In this document: one piece after another, positions 29,292-38,371 of the stretch
Layout of the letters: each line of letters starts with the position of its first letter
Numbering within the stretch: position 1 is the first letter of the stretch
Assembly (NCBI GenBank): GCA_009746045.1
Contig: RPFO01002238.1
Span: 1-58,329, forward strand
Reading direction: 5' to 3'
Length of the DNA: 58,329 nt
Origin: Mesostigma viride
Lineage: Eukaryota; Streptophyta; Mesostigmatophyceae; Mesostigmatales; Mesostigmataceae
The notes under the pieces: model-generated
Told to the model about the DNA's origin: nothing
The model's database searches: none
The model's input: only the letters and a program-made list of their open reading frames with translations
Translations under genes and position numbers: made by a program

Positions 29292-29810
29292 ATCAGTTCT
29301 TTGACACTGAGTTGGCACTACGCAACACCTTTGATGCACATGAGTGCAGGGCGCATGTGTTGAAACCATGCAACCATGGCGATCCCTCAAAAAGTTTGGT
29401 TATGTAATAAGTGACACAATTATTCCGGACGTATGATGGCCCAACGTCCTGTAAGGTTGAGTTGTCTTGGAGGAGGAGCGTGATGACCGCGGAAGCCGCG
29501 TGGGTGTCTGTAGTGCTATATCTTGAAGATGTACGGTCTTGGAAGAGTTATGGTCTTGGAATCATATAATAATGAACTTGGAATAAAGTTGCGGGCAGCC
29601 TTCAATTGGCATATGTTGTCTCATTGATGTTGTCTCATTGCGTTAATGGGTCAATTGTCTTAGTTTATATAATGTATATCTTGGGAAACTCATTGCTTCA
29701 ATAAAATGCATGCTAGGCGCAATCAACCCCCACAAACACATCTGAAAACTGCACAGTGCATCAAATGTATCCTAGACAAAAAAATGTATCCTAATCCGGT
29801 AAAACCACCC

Positions 29811-31388
29811 GAGCAAGACTGTCGCACACACATAGGATTCCTAAAATGGGTGGAGGCCTTTAACAAGGCCAGGGAAGAATGGGTAGTGCCAGATCCTCTT
29901 AGTCCTTCTCATACTCCCCCTGTCACACCTATTGACAAAAAGCCTGCAGGGTGCAAGCACTTGCGCCTGAAGTTTGTGTGTAAACATAAGCCAGCAGCAG
30001 ATGGGTCAGTCATCTTTCATGCTAGACCTTGTGTGACAGAGTTCAAGGGCACCACTGATCTGACAGAGGCAGAGTTGTACACGCCAGGCATTCAGCAAAC
30101 ATCCCTAAAAATCTTGCTGTCTGTCTTTGTGGGTCATCTCAATGATGGGGATGACTATATCTGTAAGGCTACAGACATTAAAAGGGCTTTCCTGAAAGGC
30201 TCACCTGAGATAGCACAACAAGTGTGGCATGGTCAGGTGTACGTAGTCTCCACTCCCAGAGTTTGGGCAAAACACATCCCTCAGCAGTACCTGAAAGCTA
30301 ACATAGGTGTTGAAGGGCTGCAATCAGCTCCTCGCATTTTCAGGATGTCAGCTCAGGCTGTGTTTGAAAAGTTAGGGGCTAGATATGATGACATAGACCC
30401 CTGCTTCTTTGTGGTCCCACACCCTCATGGCATTCTCACCTTTGTGTGGCATGGGGATGATCAGCTGATTGCTGGGCCAAGGCGTGCTGTGGATGATTTT
30501 ATTCAACAAGTGTCACAGCATTTTGAGATTGGCAAGCAAGTAGAGCTGGGCACCACTGCCATAAAATTTTGTGGCACAATGTTACAACTCCAGCAGCATC
30601 AAAACCAGTGGGTGTGTGCACTCTACTCTCCCAATGATTACATGCACAGCTGCTTGGAGGTTTTGCAAACAAAAATCAAACCTGGAGCCTGTCCTACCAT
30701 TAGAGGCAAGCTGGGGTGGTTGTGCTCAACGTGTGCACCTCACCTGGCGGTGGTTAGCAGAGTTGATGATGATGTCTTGATGCAAGTAGGTCACAAAGCC
30801 ATCACCAAAACTCTCCAGGAGGGCCCTCCCCTTATCTTGCACTCCTTGGATCTCCACAAAACCATTCACATCCAATCTATGATGGATAGTTCCATGGAGT
30901 CCAGGCAGATTACCAAGATGCAGGCAAGGGAGTCAGGCTTGTATTTTGTGCAGAATGATGATGCACCCTTGTCTCTCATTTCATGGTACAGCCGGTTGCA
31001 TAGACGCAAGGCTGTCAGCAGCAATGCTGCTGAGTGCAGGGCAGTGGTGTCAGCAGTGCTTCATGCCAGGTACTTGAATCATGTGCTGGTTTGGTTGCAG
31101 ATGCAAGCAGGCAGCAATGCTGGGGTGGTGGCACACTTGCTCACTGACAGTCAGTCAGTCCTCAGTTTCCTTGCTAACCCCTATGCTGTCCACACTGATC
31201 TTGACTGGGTGGTCCTGAAACAGGAGTCCACCTACTGGGAGTCCACCCGTCACGTGGAGGACAAACACAACGCTGCTGATGCACTCACTAAAGTGCCTCA
31301 GCAGGCAGCTGAACAATATCAGCTGTTGTACCACTTGATGAACCCCTATGGCAAGCAGGCAACCCTGCCCCATAGGGGGGACGCCTAG
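29811..31388 (+). CDS. Element I reverse transcriptase and RNase H
   Basis: The continuation of pol after the TIR transposon. It is a copia-type RT (RVT_2 family) with DIKRAFLKGSPEIAQQVWHG (finger/palm strand with catalytic Asp), GVEGLQSAPRIF, DPCFFVVPHP and the active-site strand WHGDDQLIAGP, where HGDD replaces the usual YVDD. The RNase H domain keeps its acidic set: SMMDSSMES, NAAECRAV, LLTDSQSV and NAADALTK. The frame is intact from 29811; the apparent start at 29706 is inside the transposon. The family and domain calls are by motif. Confidence 0.85.
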   Translation, partial: EQDCRTHIGFLKWVEAFNKAREEWVVPDPLSPSHTPPVTPIDKKPAGCKHLRLKFVCKHKPAADGSVIFHARPCVTEFKGTTDLTEAELYTPGIQQTSLKILLSVFVGHLNDGDDYICKATDIKRAFLKGSPEIAQQVWHGQVYVVSTPRVWAKHIPQQYLKANIGVEGLQSAPRIFRMSAQAVFEKLGARYDDIDPCFFVVPHPHGILTFVWHGDDQLIAGPRRAVDDFIQQVSQHFEIGKQVELGTTAIKFCGTMLQLQQHQNQWVCALYSPNDYMHSCLEVLQTKIKPGACPTIRGKLGWLCSTCAPHLAVVSRVDDDVLMQVGHKAITKTLQEGPPLILHSLDLHKTIHIQSMMDSSMESRQITKMQARESGLYFVQNDDAPLSLISWYSRLHRRKAVSSNAAECRAVVSAVLHARYLNHVLVWLQMQAGSNAGVVAHLLTDSQSVLSFLANPYAVHTDLDWVVLKQESTYWESTRHVEDKHNAADALTKVPQQAAEQYQLLYHLMNPYGKQATLPHRGDA

Positions 31389-32437
31389 CAGGGTCCTGTT
31401 CACCAGGGCCGCCTAGGTCACCCAGTACCCCTTGGGCAGGGCCAAGGGGTAGGTTGTGGCTTCCAGCCAGGGGGGTTGGTTGGAGTCTGGTTTTCATACA
31501 TCTGCGTGCCCTATGCCCAATAAAATCTGTTTTGATTTTCTCAACACCATGGAATTTCGTTATGCACACCTTCATAGGTGGGCATGGGATGTATCTCACA
31601 CCTCTATTCCATAGGGCGTATGCCTTGGTGGAATGGCCTTGAGCTCAGTGGCTCAGGTGCCCCCATTCAAGTGGAGGGTCACAGCTCCCTTGACAGGTGG
31701 TTACCCAGGACCCCAGTTCACTGTGGATATCCTGGGCCATCTGGCCTTACTGTTCAGTGGCAGTACAGGCATGGGTGCTGTCATGTTGTCTAGTACAACG
31801 TGCTCAGCACAGGTGCAGGATGAAATATTCCTGTCACCTGTCACCATAACCTCAGTCACCCTTGTGCAGGGCAGGGGTGGCTGGTCTCCCACGTTGTGCA
31901 GGTGCAATGTGGCCAGGTCCAGGATGTCATAGTCCTGTCACCTGTCACTCGGACTTCAGCCCCCTCTGTGCAGGGCAGGGGTGGCTGGTCCTCACATGTT
32001 GTGCAGGTACAACATGGACAGTGCAGGGTGCAATAAACCTGTCCACTGTCACTCCTCAGGTTGCAGGTAACCTGAGCTCAGTTGACCCAGCCTGGCTGGG
32101 TATTTTCTCTCTGAGTGGGCGATGATGATGGAACAACATGGAACCTCTTAAACGGTTACCTTGGCATTTTTTTTACAAGGGCTCTCTTGGCTGGTGGTGC
32201 ACTCCCTGGATAGGCAGACAGGCATAGCTATCTCCCTTGTGAGCTCGCGAGGAGGAGGAACTCCCCGGGCATGTTGAGCTAAACGTGATGCCATCACAAG
32301 TATTGCACGAGTTCTGGGGCCCATCTTTTTCAGTCCAGATGTTGCAGTATGGGTGTCAGTTGCTCAGCACCTCAGTCAGCTTGGAGTCAGTCTCCTAGCT
32401 GGGCAGGGTCAGGCTTGAAGTCGCTAGCCTTCAACCT
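31389..32437 (+). other. Element I 3' noncoding region with imperfect repeats
   Basis: About 1 kb with no credible gene. Between roughly 31770 and 32045 there are three imperfect copies, 90-105 bp each, of a unit with gtgcagggcaggggtggctggtc, ttgtgcaggt(g/a)caa and cctgtc(a)cctgtcac. The first copy lacks the opening block. Function unknown; they may be packaging or RNA-structure elements. Confidence 0.5.
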
Positions 32438-32456
32438 GAAAGGAAAACATAATGGG
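32438..32456 (+). promoter_or_regulatory. Polypurine tract of element I
   Basis: The purine-rich gaaaggaaaacataatggg directly abuts the right LTR, the expected site for plus-strand priming. It supports the LTR boundary at 32457. Confidence 0.6.
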
Positions 32457-32911
32457 AGTTAGATGAGATGCTTAGGCTGACACACGGATTTCCGGCCTGC
32501 GCGCCGCGTATTGCCTACCGCGGCTGAGCGGGACACCTCAGTACAGTACGGCAGGGTGTACGGTACTGAGGTGTCATGTGGACCGATGTGCGGTTAGTGC
32601 CAGACTGTTCCTAGGTGCTAGCTCGACCCGCCAGGTCCGGTGTAGCCGGGCCTGACGGGCCGAGTCTTAGCTGGATGCTAGTGACGTGGTCGCATGGCAT
32701 TGCAGTGTACACTTGTCCACTGGTCGTGTGCTGCAGGTAGCACCGCCATAGGCATATAGGCGTAGCACTGGGGAGTGCCACAGCACCCGAGTCTGCCCAG
32801 TTCCATTCTGAGCCCTCAGCTTTCATCTCTCTCTCATTGTATTATTGTAATACAATCATCATTCGCTCTCAGCTTTCGCAGTTGTTCGTCGTCCCTAGTC
32901 TCCATCCAACT
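32457..32911 (+). repeat. Right LTR of element I
   Basis: 455 bp, identical to 13499-13953 by direct comparison, including the 13-bp-stem hairpin (32532-32575). Followed by the gaccc duplication. The LTR supplies the first in-frame stop to the interrupted A32 gene. Confidence 0.9.
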
Positions 32912-33654
32912 GACCCGCACTCGTCTCCGTCCGAGTCGCTTTTGTAATCCTGATTATAATTCAAACGACTGTAATTCCAAAAACCGGGACTGCCGATCGC
33001 GAACTTCTCGCGCGGCGTCGCCTTGTACCAAAAGATCACGTCCTCGATACGATTCGATTCGCTCGTGTGATCCACGACCAGGCACTCGTAGTTTTGAGTG
33101 CATTGGTCGAGGATCTCGCAAAACGCCTCGAAGGTAGGGATGACGCCAAAATAGTTGCGATACAATCGCTCCCGATTCATGATGATGTTTTCCCGCAGCG
33201 CGAACACGTAGTCGATGTTGCTGCGGATGTCCGGAGTGACGTCCATGCTGTACTGGCTGATGAACAGGAGGAAGATCTTCATGTGTCTCCCGTTGAGCGC
33301 GATCTCGCGGATGCACGGATCCCTCATCACGGTCCGGTCGTACACGCAGTCGTCCAGCACGACGAAACAGTTCCGCCCCTTTCCCGCCTTGCACAGCCGC
33401 TTCTGGTTCTTCAACAGCGCTCGCAACGCGGGCTTGTTGAAGGATTCGTACACGAACAGGCTGGGGACGTACTGCTGCCAATGACGGTTGGACCCCTCGG
33501 TTCCGGACATCACGATGCCGGACGGGATGTTGCGCTTGTGGTACATGATGTCCGTGGCGAGCGTCGTCTTGCCGCCGCCGCGCTTGGACACGATGCACAC
33601 GACCTTGTCGTCTCCGATCTTGGAGGGATCGAATTTTTTCAATTGAAGGTCCAT
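32912..33654 (-). pseudogene. A32: A32-type packaging ATPase, 5' part (split by element I)
   Basis: A FtsK/HerA-superfamily ATPase of the poxvirus A32 family, which pumps the viral genome into capsids; a core giant-virus gene. Walker A SKRGGGKTT lies at residues 23-31, Walker B CFVVLDD at 96-102, and a Gln in LLFISQYS at 133 fits the conserved motif III. About 247 codons are viral; the ORF now reads about 14 further codons of LTR sequence before a stop. The true tail lies at 13433-13498. Catalytic motifs are intact, so only the tail is affected. The start at 33654 follows the JAMM gene stop by 29 bp on the same strand, suggesting co-transcription originally. Confidence 0.95.
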
Positions 33655-33683
33655 TGATTCATATCACGACATTCGAGCGACGG

Positions 33684-33860
33684 TCACGGACGAGCCGCGC
33701 CCGCGCCCGCGCCCGCGCCCACGGGGACGTACGGGGTCTGCGTGTACGGGAAGAATAGTACGTGGATCCCCCGGCTCTTGCACAGTTTCAACCATTCGCG
33801 CTGGTGCCACCTCTCCGCCTCGTCCTTGTCCTGTTCGGTCCGCGTCTTGCGGAACCTCTT
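33684..33860 (-). pseudogene. 3' part of the split JAMM-like gene
   Basis: Starts in the ctctt duplication copy (33856-33860) and continues in frame from the fragment at 38372-38865. It encodes a basic helical stretch (FRKTRTEQDKDEAERWHQRE), then LKLCKSRGIHVLFFPYTQTPYVPVG and a Gly-Ala repeat tail ending at the TGA 33686-33684. The first codon after the junction (Lys-Arg-Phe) is correct only when element II is removed, which supports the pre-insertion gene. Confidence 0.8.
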
Positions 33861-34668
33861 TGTTAGGGATATTATATCCACCTGGCCACAATATATCCCA
33901 GCCTGATTTATTTCTTGTTGGATTTATTCCTTATGGACTGGGAATTTGATAGCTATGATGAGCTAGATGGAACAGGCTCAATGAGCTGATCAATATTCAT
34001 GTGCCATAGTCCTATACTTGGACATGGATGACTTGTACCCTGAGTCAGCCTAGTAGCATCACGTATTTGATTGACAAGTGGTGCTATGGCCTATTGGACA
34101 AGTGTTTGGTCCATGAGCTGACAAGTGTTGGAAGCTCATGATGACACATGTTATGACTTACATGATGACAAGTGGGTAGACTCATTGCATGACACTTGTC
34201 ACTCCAAGGAGAAGAGATGTGTCACTTTATTAATCATGTTATGTGGCACATTATTACGTAGACACTTGGCATCTAGCTATTATGCCAGCTCATTGGATCA
34301 TGTCTAGAATGTTCTAGGAATGTTCTAAGAATATGCCAGGAATATTCCTGGAATATACTGAGAATATGCTGGGAATATGCTAGGAATATGCTAGGATGTT
34401 TCTACAAGCTTCTGTGATGATGTCATTGCTGATGTCATCCTTCCTAGCCTAAAAGGTATAAAAGGAAACTGCCCCCTAAGGGCAGGTACCTCCATTCAAC
34501 CTCCATTCAAGCTCTTCTCCAACTATTATATTCTAATAAAGCCATTTATTCTTCCACGTAAATTGTCTTCAACCTCTCTTTCTTTCAGCACCTGCAAGGT
34601 GTGTGGGTAGCAAGGCCAAGCACAAGGCATTGTGTAAAACCCATTAGTCTCCTCTCCCAATCCAAACA
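33861..34668 (+). repeat. Left LTR of element II
   Basis: 808 bp starting TGTTAGGGATATTATATCC and ending CCAAACA. Contains a TATA box-like tataaaagg near 34457 and an aataaa near 34537, so U3, R and U5 parts can be outlined. Confidence 0.95.
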
Positions 34669-34679
34669 TGGTATCGGAG
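34669..34679 (+). promoter_or_regulatory. Primer-binding site of element II
   Basis: TGGTATCGGAG directly after the LTR closely matches the complement of the initiator Met tRNA 3' end (usual TGGTATCAGAG), the standard copia primer, with one mismatch. Confidence 0.85.
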
Positions 34680-34733
34680 GTTTGTTACTGAGGAACAAGA
34701 AGACCACTGTGAACCCAGAGACATCCAGTTCCA

Positions 34734-35417
34734 TTGGCGACTGAAGACACCATGGCTACCAAGGAAGCGTGCTACAAGCAATTCCGGGCAACAAGCAAGT
34801 CCATCACAACGTTTGATGGGCGGTCTCTGAGGAAATGGGAAGAAATCAAGGCTGTGTTGAAGGCCTTAGCATCGGCCTATTGTGACCTGGTCAAGGTCCT
34901 AACTGGAGAGGAGGATTCGCTAAAGGAGGTCAAGACTGCGCTGCTGGAGGCGGAGGAGCTACTGCACGGAAGGCGTTCTGCTCAAGCAAAGAAGGAGGGC
35001 TCCCCTAACGGCCAGGTTTTCCACACTACTACGAAGAAAAGTGGAGGAAAGAGGCGGTGCAATTACTGCAAGAAGGCCGGGCACGTGGACACCCAGTGCT
35101 GGGAGAAGCATCCGGAGCTGAAGCAAGAACGCAAGAACAAGGCAACGCGACGGAACCAAGCGAGAAAGGAGCACTCACCAGGTGCCAGCGAGGCGCGTAT
35201 CACCGAGGAGGCTGCGGAGCGGTCCGGCTTCGTCTTCGCCACCATCGCCGAGTCGCCATCGCCGTCGGATGCTGCTGCACTCACGCAGTATGAAAAGAAA
35301 GCACCGACCAGCTGGGTGCTGGATTCTGCAGCGAGCTGTCACATGACGCCATGCCCGTCGGATTTCGTGTGCCTGCACCCTCACAACAGGGAAATCGCCG
35401 GCTCAGGCGGCAACTGA
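34734..35417 (+). CDS. Element II gag with protease start
   Basis: A 227-codon ORF: a short N-terminal copia-gag-like part (ITTFDGRSLRKWEEIKAVLK), the CCHC zinc knuckle CNYCKKAGHVDTQCWEKHPE, a basic linker, then the copia protease active site WVLDSAASCHMTP (Asp-Ser-Ala). The frame stops at 35417. The rest of the protease and the pre-integrase region (HLQNALLVPRLSTRLLSVGQL, about 35470-35530) is in another frame, so a frameshift occurred near 35390. The gag is shorter than in full copia elements. Confidence 0.8.
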   Translation: MATEDTMATKEACYKQFRATSKSITTFDGRSLRKWEEIKAVLKALASAYCDLVKVLTGEEDSLKEVKTALLEAEELLHGRRSAQAKKEGSPNGQVFHTTTKKSGGKRRCNYCKKAGHVDTQCWEKHPELKQERKNKATRRNQARKEHSPGASEARITEEAAERSGFVFATIAESPSPSDAAALTQYEKKAPTSWVLDSAASCHMTPCPSDFVCLHPHNREIAGSGGN

Positions 35418-36418
35418 AGGCGACAGCCATCGGGACTGTCAAACTGAAGCTGCCGGGTCAGGACGCGGACGTGCACCTCCAAAACGCGCTGCTCGTTCCC
35501 AGGCTGAGCACCCGACTTCTATCAGTCGGCCAGCTCGTCAAGGATGGCCACAACGTCGACCTCGCCAAGCGGGTTGCTGTGCTGGACAGCAGGCCCTGCA
35601 GCATCGTGACGAGGAACAACACCTACTTTTTGCCCGCGCGCGGTGCGGACGCAGCGATGGACGCCATCCCAGAGCTGAAATCTTCGGCGACGAGCTTCAA
35701 GGACGTCGACGTTGCCTGTCAAGGGCAGAAAATGGCGAGCAGCGAGCGCAGCATCTCACGTGCCTCGGGACACGCGGCGGAGTGGCTGGCCGTGGGCCTA
35801 ACGGTCATACTGGCCATGCTTGCCCGTGTATGCGGGATCGGGGGCGGCCTACTGGGCATTACTCGCACACTGCGTGGCTTTTTATACTCTGCGCCGGCCC
35901 AGTGGAAGTTCACGCCAATTCGAGAAGTTTCCAGCGCAATGGAGAAGTCCGTGTCAGACGCTGAAGTACTTCCAGAAACCGCGGTCCAGAACAGCCCAGT
36001 GCAGGCGGAGCGCGTTGTCGCCGCCAGCATACCAGGTGATACTGGTGCTAGTAACCAAAGTCCGGCGACCAGACCAAAGGCGCGGCGCTCGAACGCTGCC
36101 AGCCTAACTGAGGGGGAACAAATTCGTGACGCGAGGGCGAAATCGACCAAGCTGCCAAATTTTTCTAAGTCCTGGACTGCCAAGTCCGGTGCTGGCGCGA
36201 GGCCTCGAGCGAGCCGACCACGTCGTGGACAGCGACCTGTCAGCCAAAGTGCGGTCAAGCACCAACGGTCAAGTCGACTGCAAAATGCTGCCAAGGCATC
36301 ACGTCGGTCAGTTGACGGTGTTCGGCCAGGCCATGGCATTTGCAACTGCGCTAACTGCAACGACCCTTGGAAATTGTCGCCCAGGATGCACAGACCCCAC
36401 TCCTCAAGGTTGCCCTAA
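35390..36418 (+). pseudogene. Element II protease remainder and unknown ORF
   Basis: A second frame that completes the protease and continues into the region before integrase. After that there is no integrase or RT sequence; instead there is a Ser/Arg/Ala-rich stretch with one possible membrane segment (WLAVGLTVILAMLARVCGIG). This ORF may be the result of an internal deletion joining unrelated parts. I do not recognise the second half. Confidence 0.45.
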
Positions 36419-37563
36419 TGTTTTGTCTGTGGGAAATGAACTTGTATGTTGACTTTTGTGTCGTGTTTGCTGGAAATTGTGAGGCGCCGTAAGCGTGCGT
36501 TTTCTGGTTCTTTCTTTGTGTTCTTCCAGCAGTTATGTGTTTATTTTGCCATGCGTTCAGTGGCAATGGCCCACGCATTTTGGTATTGTTCCCACGAGAC
36601 GTTTTCTACGTACCTGGAGTGTATATCCAGAGTGTTTGCACGCTATTTGTGGCACTGGTATGCGGCGTAGTGAAGCGCCGTTGTATCGTCGTCTACGACC
36701 TGTTTTCGTGAGTTAAGTGCCTGTGACGCGTGTGTTATTTTGTTTTGTGCTGAGAGCATTGCTTGTATGCAAATATTTACGTCCTTTGTGTCGAATTTGG
36801 CTGTGCATGTCGGCATAGCCTGTAATGTCGGACGTAATGTTTACTCTCGGGCATTGATTTGTGAATCGTGACGAAGAAATCGTTACCTGTGTTCGCCTTT
36901 GTGGCGGTAATGTTTTGCACGTCCTGTTTTCTTTGCTATGAAGCGTGTTTATCTGTTATGGCCACTGTGTTTGTGTTGAAGGTTGTATTGTACCTTGTTT
37001 GTGCGGCACTTGTTGCCATGTTTGTTTGCTCACCCCGTTTATTTGGCGTAAAACGTGATGTTGGTGTCATTTATTTTGTGAGATGGCGTATGTTATGTTG
37101 CTCCGTGTGTGTACAGCACGTGTTGTTGCCGTTACCCTACCTCTATACCGTTTGAGTTAGCTCATAGGGACCTTCTTTGTTGGCATGTGTTGCCGTATTG
37201 TATGTGTGGGACTGTGTGGCCCTATTGTGTCCATGGGCAGCCGCTTTGAGTGAGGGGGGAATGTAGCATCTAGAGCACTTTTTCCAACTAAGGGTTGGGT
37301 ATCAGCCATCCAGGATGGGCAGCTAGTGCGTCGCTGCTATGGTTGGACACTCATTCGCGTTGCCGGGGGGGGACGGATCAGTGGCGGTAGTGCGGCTCAT
37401 GACCGCATGTTGGAGCTTCAAGCGTTTCACGAGGACGGCATCTTCATTTTCAGTTGCACCATGCTAGCAACTGGACGGCATGCTACGAGCATGTGGTTAA
37501 GGGGGGTGTTGAGATTCCACCTACCCAGTCATCTTTGCATTGTGCCCATGTGGCTAAGGGGGG
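36419..37563 (+). other. Element II noncoding 3' region
   Basis: About 1.1 kb, T/G-rich, without a credible gene. Ends in the G-rich polypurine tract (ctaagggggg) abutting the right LTR. A near copy of that tract, gtggttaaggggggtgtt, lies 69 bp upstream, as if the priming region were duplicated. Confidence 0.5.
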
Positions 37564-38371
37564 TGTTAGGGATATTATATCCACCTGGCCACAATATATC
37601 CCAGCCTGATTTATTTCTTGTTGGATTTATTCCATATGGACTGGGAATTTGATAGCTATGATGAGCTAGATGGAACAGGCTCAATGAGCTGATCAATATT
37701 CATGTGCCATAGTCCTATACTTGGACATGGATGACTTGTACCCTGAGTCAGCCTAGTAGCATCACGTATTTGATTGACAAGTGGTGCTATGGCCTATTGG
37801 ACAAGTGTTTGGTCCATGAGCTGACAAGTGTTGGAAGCTCATGATGACACATGTTATGACTTACATGATGACAAGTGGGTAGACTCATTGCATGACACTT
37901 GTCACTCCAAGGAGAAGAGATGTGTCACTTTATTAATCATGTTATGTGGCACATTATTACGTAGACACTTGGCATCTAGCTATTATGCCAGCTCATTGGA
38001 TCATGTCTAGAATGTTCTAGGAATGTTCTAAGAATATGCCAGGAATATTCCTGGAATATACTGAGAATATGCTGGGAATATGCTAGGAATATGCTAGGAT
38101 GTTTCTACAAGCTTCTGTGATGATGTCATTGCTGATGTCATCCTTCCTAGCCTAAAAGGTATAAAAGGAAACTGCCCCCTAAGGGCAGGTACCTCCATTC
38201 AACCTCCATTCAAGCTCTTCTCCAACTATTATATTCTAATAAAGCCATTTATTCTTCCACGTAAATTGTCTTCAACCTCTCTTTCTTTCAGCACCTGCAA
38301 GGTGTGTGGGTAACAAGGCCAAGCACAAGGCATTGTGTAAAACCCATTAGTCTCCTCTCCCAATCCAAACA
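37564..38371 (+). repeat. Right LTR of element II
   Basis: 808 bp, two substitutions relative to the left LTR and no indels. Followed by the ctctt duplication (38372-38376). Confidence 0.95.

Larger units (their letters stand above)
20664..29810. mobile_element. 9.1 kb TIR DNA transposon nested in element I
   Basis: Bounded by perfect 29-bp inverted repeats (20664-20692 and 29782-29810, outer bases GGGTGGTTTTACCGG) with a 3-bp GAG duplication. A second copy of the ATTAGGATACATTT part lies just inside each end: inverted on the left, so it can form a hairpin (20679-20717), and at 29762-29775 on the right. The interior holds a minus-strand ORF pair (21966-24507), a plus-strand two-exon gene candidate (27457-29291) and four large tandem-repeat blocks. 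I recognise no transposase catalytic motif, so it may be non-autonomous or of an unknown superfamily. A 3-bp duplication with GGG-type ends recalls PIF/Harbinger or CACTA elements, but neither signature is met. Confidence 0.75.
13499..32911 (+). mobile_element. Element I: copia-like LTR retrotransposon with nested insertions
   Basis: A 19.4 kb element bounded by two 455-bp direct repeats that I read as identical base for base, flanked by the 5-bp duplication gaccc. The plus-strand internal part encodes gag, a CCHC zinc knuckle, integrase, a retropepsin-like domain, RT and RNase H. About 11 kb of it is not its own: a 1.7 kb insert with palindromic ends interrupts gag, and a 9.1 kb TIR transposon interrupts the segment between protease and RT. 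LTR termini are AGTT and AACT (an inverted pair) instead of TG and CA. A purine tract precedes the right LTR. Identical LTRs imply recent insertion into the A32 gene. Confidence 0.9.
33861..38371 (+). mobile_element. Element II: non-autonomous copia retrotransposon
   Basis: 4511 bp with 808-bp LTRs (TG...CA ends), the 5-bp duplication ctctt at 33856-33860 and 38372-38376, a primer site tggtatcggag right after the left LTR, and a G-rich polypurine tract before the right LTR. The LTRs differ at two positions that I could see (near 33933 and 34611 versus their partners), with no indels, so the insertion is young. The interior encodes a gag zinc knuckle and a copia-type protease but no integrase, RT or RNase H, so it needs enzymes in trans. 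It interrupts the JAMM-like gene. Canonical plant-type copia, clearly a different lineage from elements I and III. Confidence 0.95.

Noticed and set aside
13499-32911. Reading elements I-III as viral genes or a virus-encoded mobile system
   Set aside because: LTR structure, target duplications inside viral genes, a primer site for initiator tRNA (element II), lower GC and a candidate intron all point to host-type transposable elements inserted into viral DNA.
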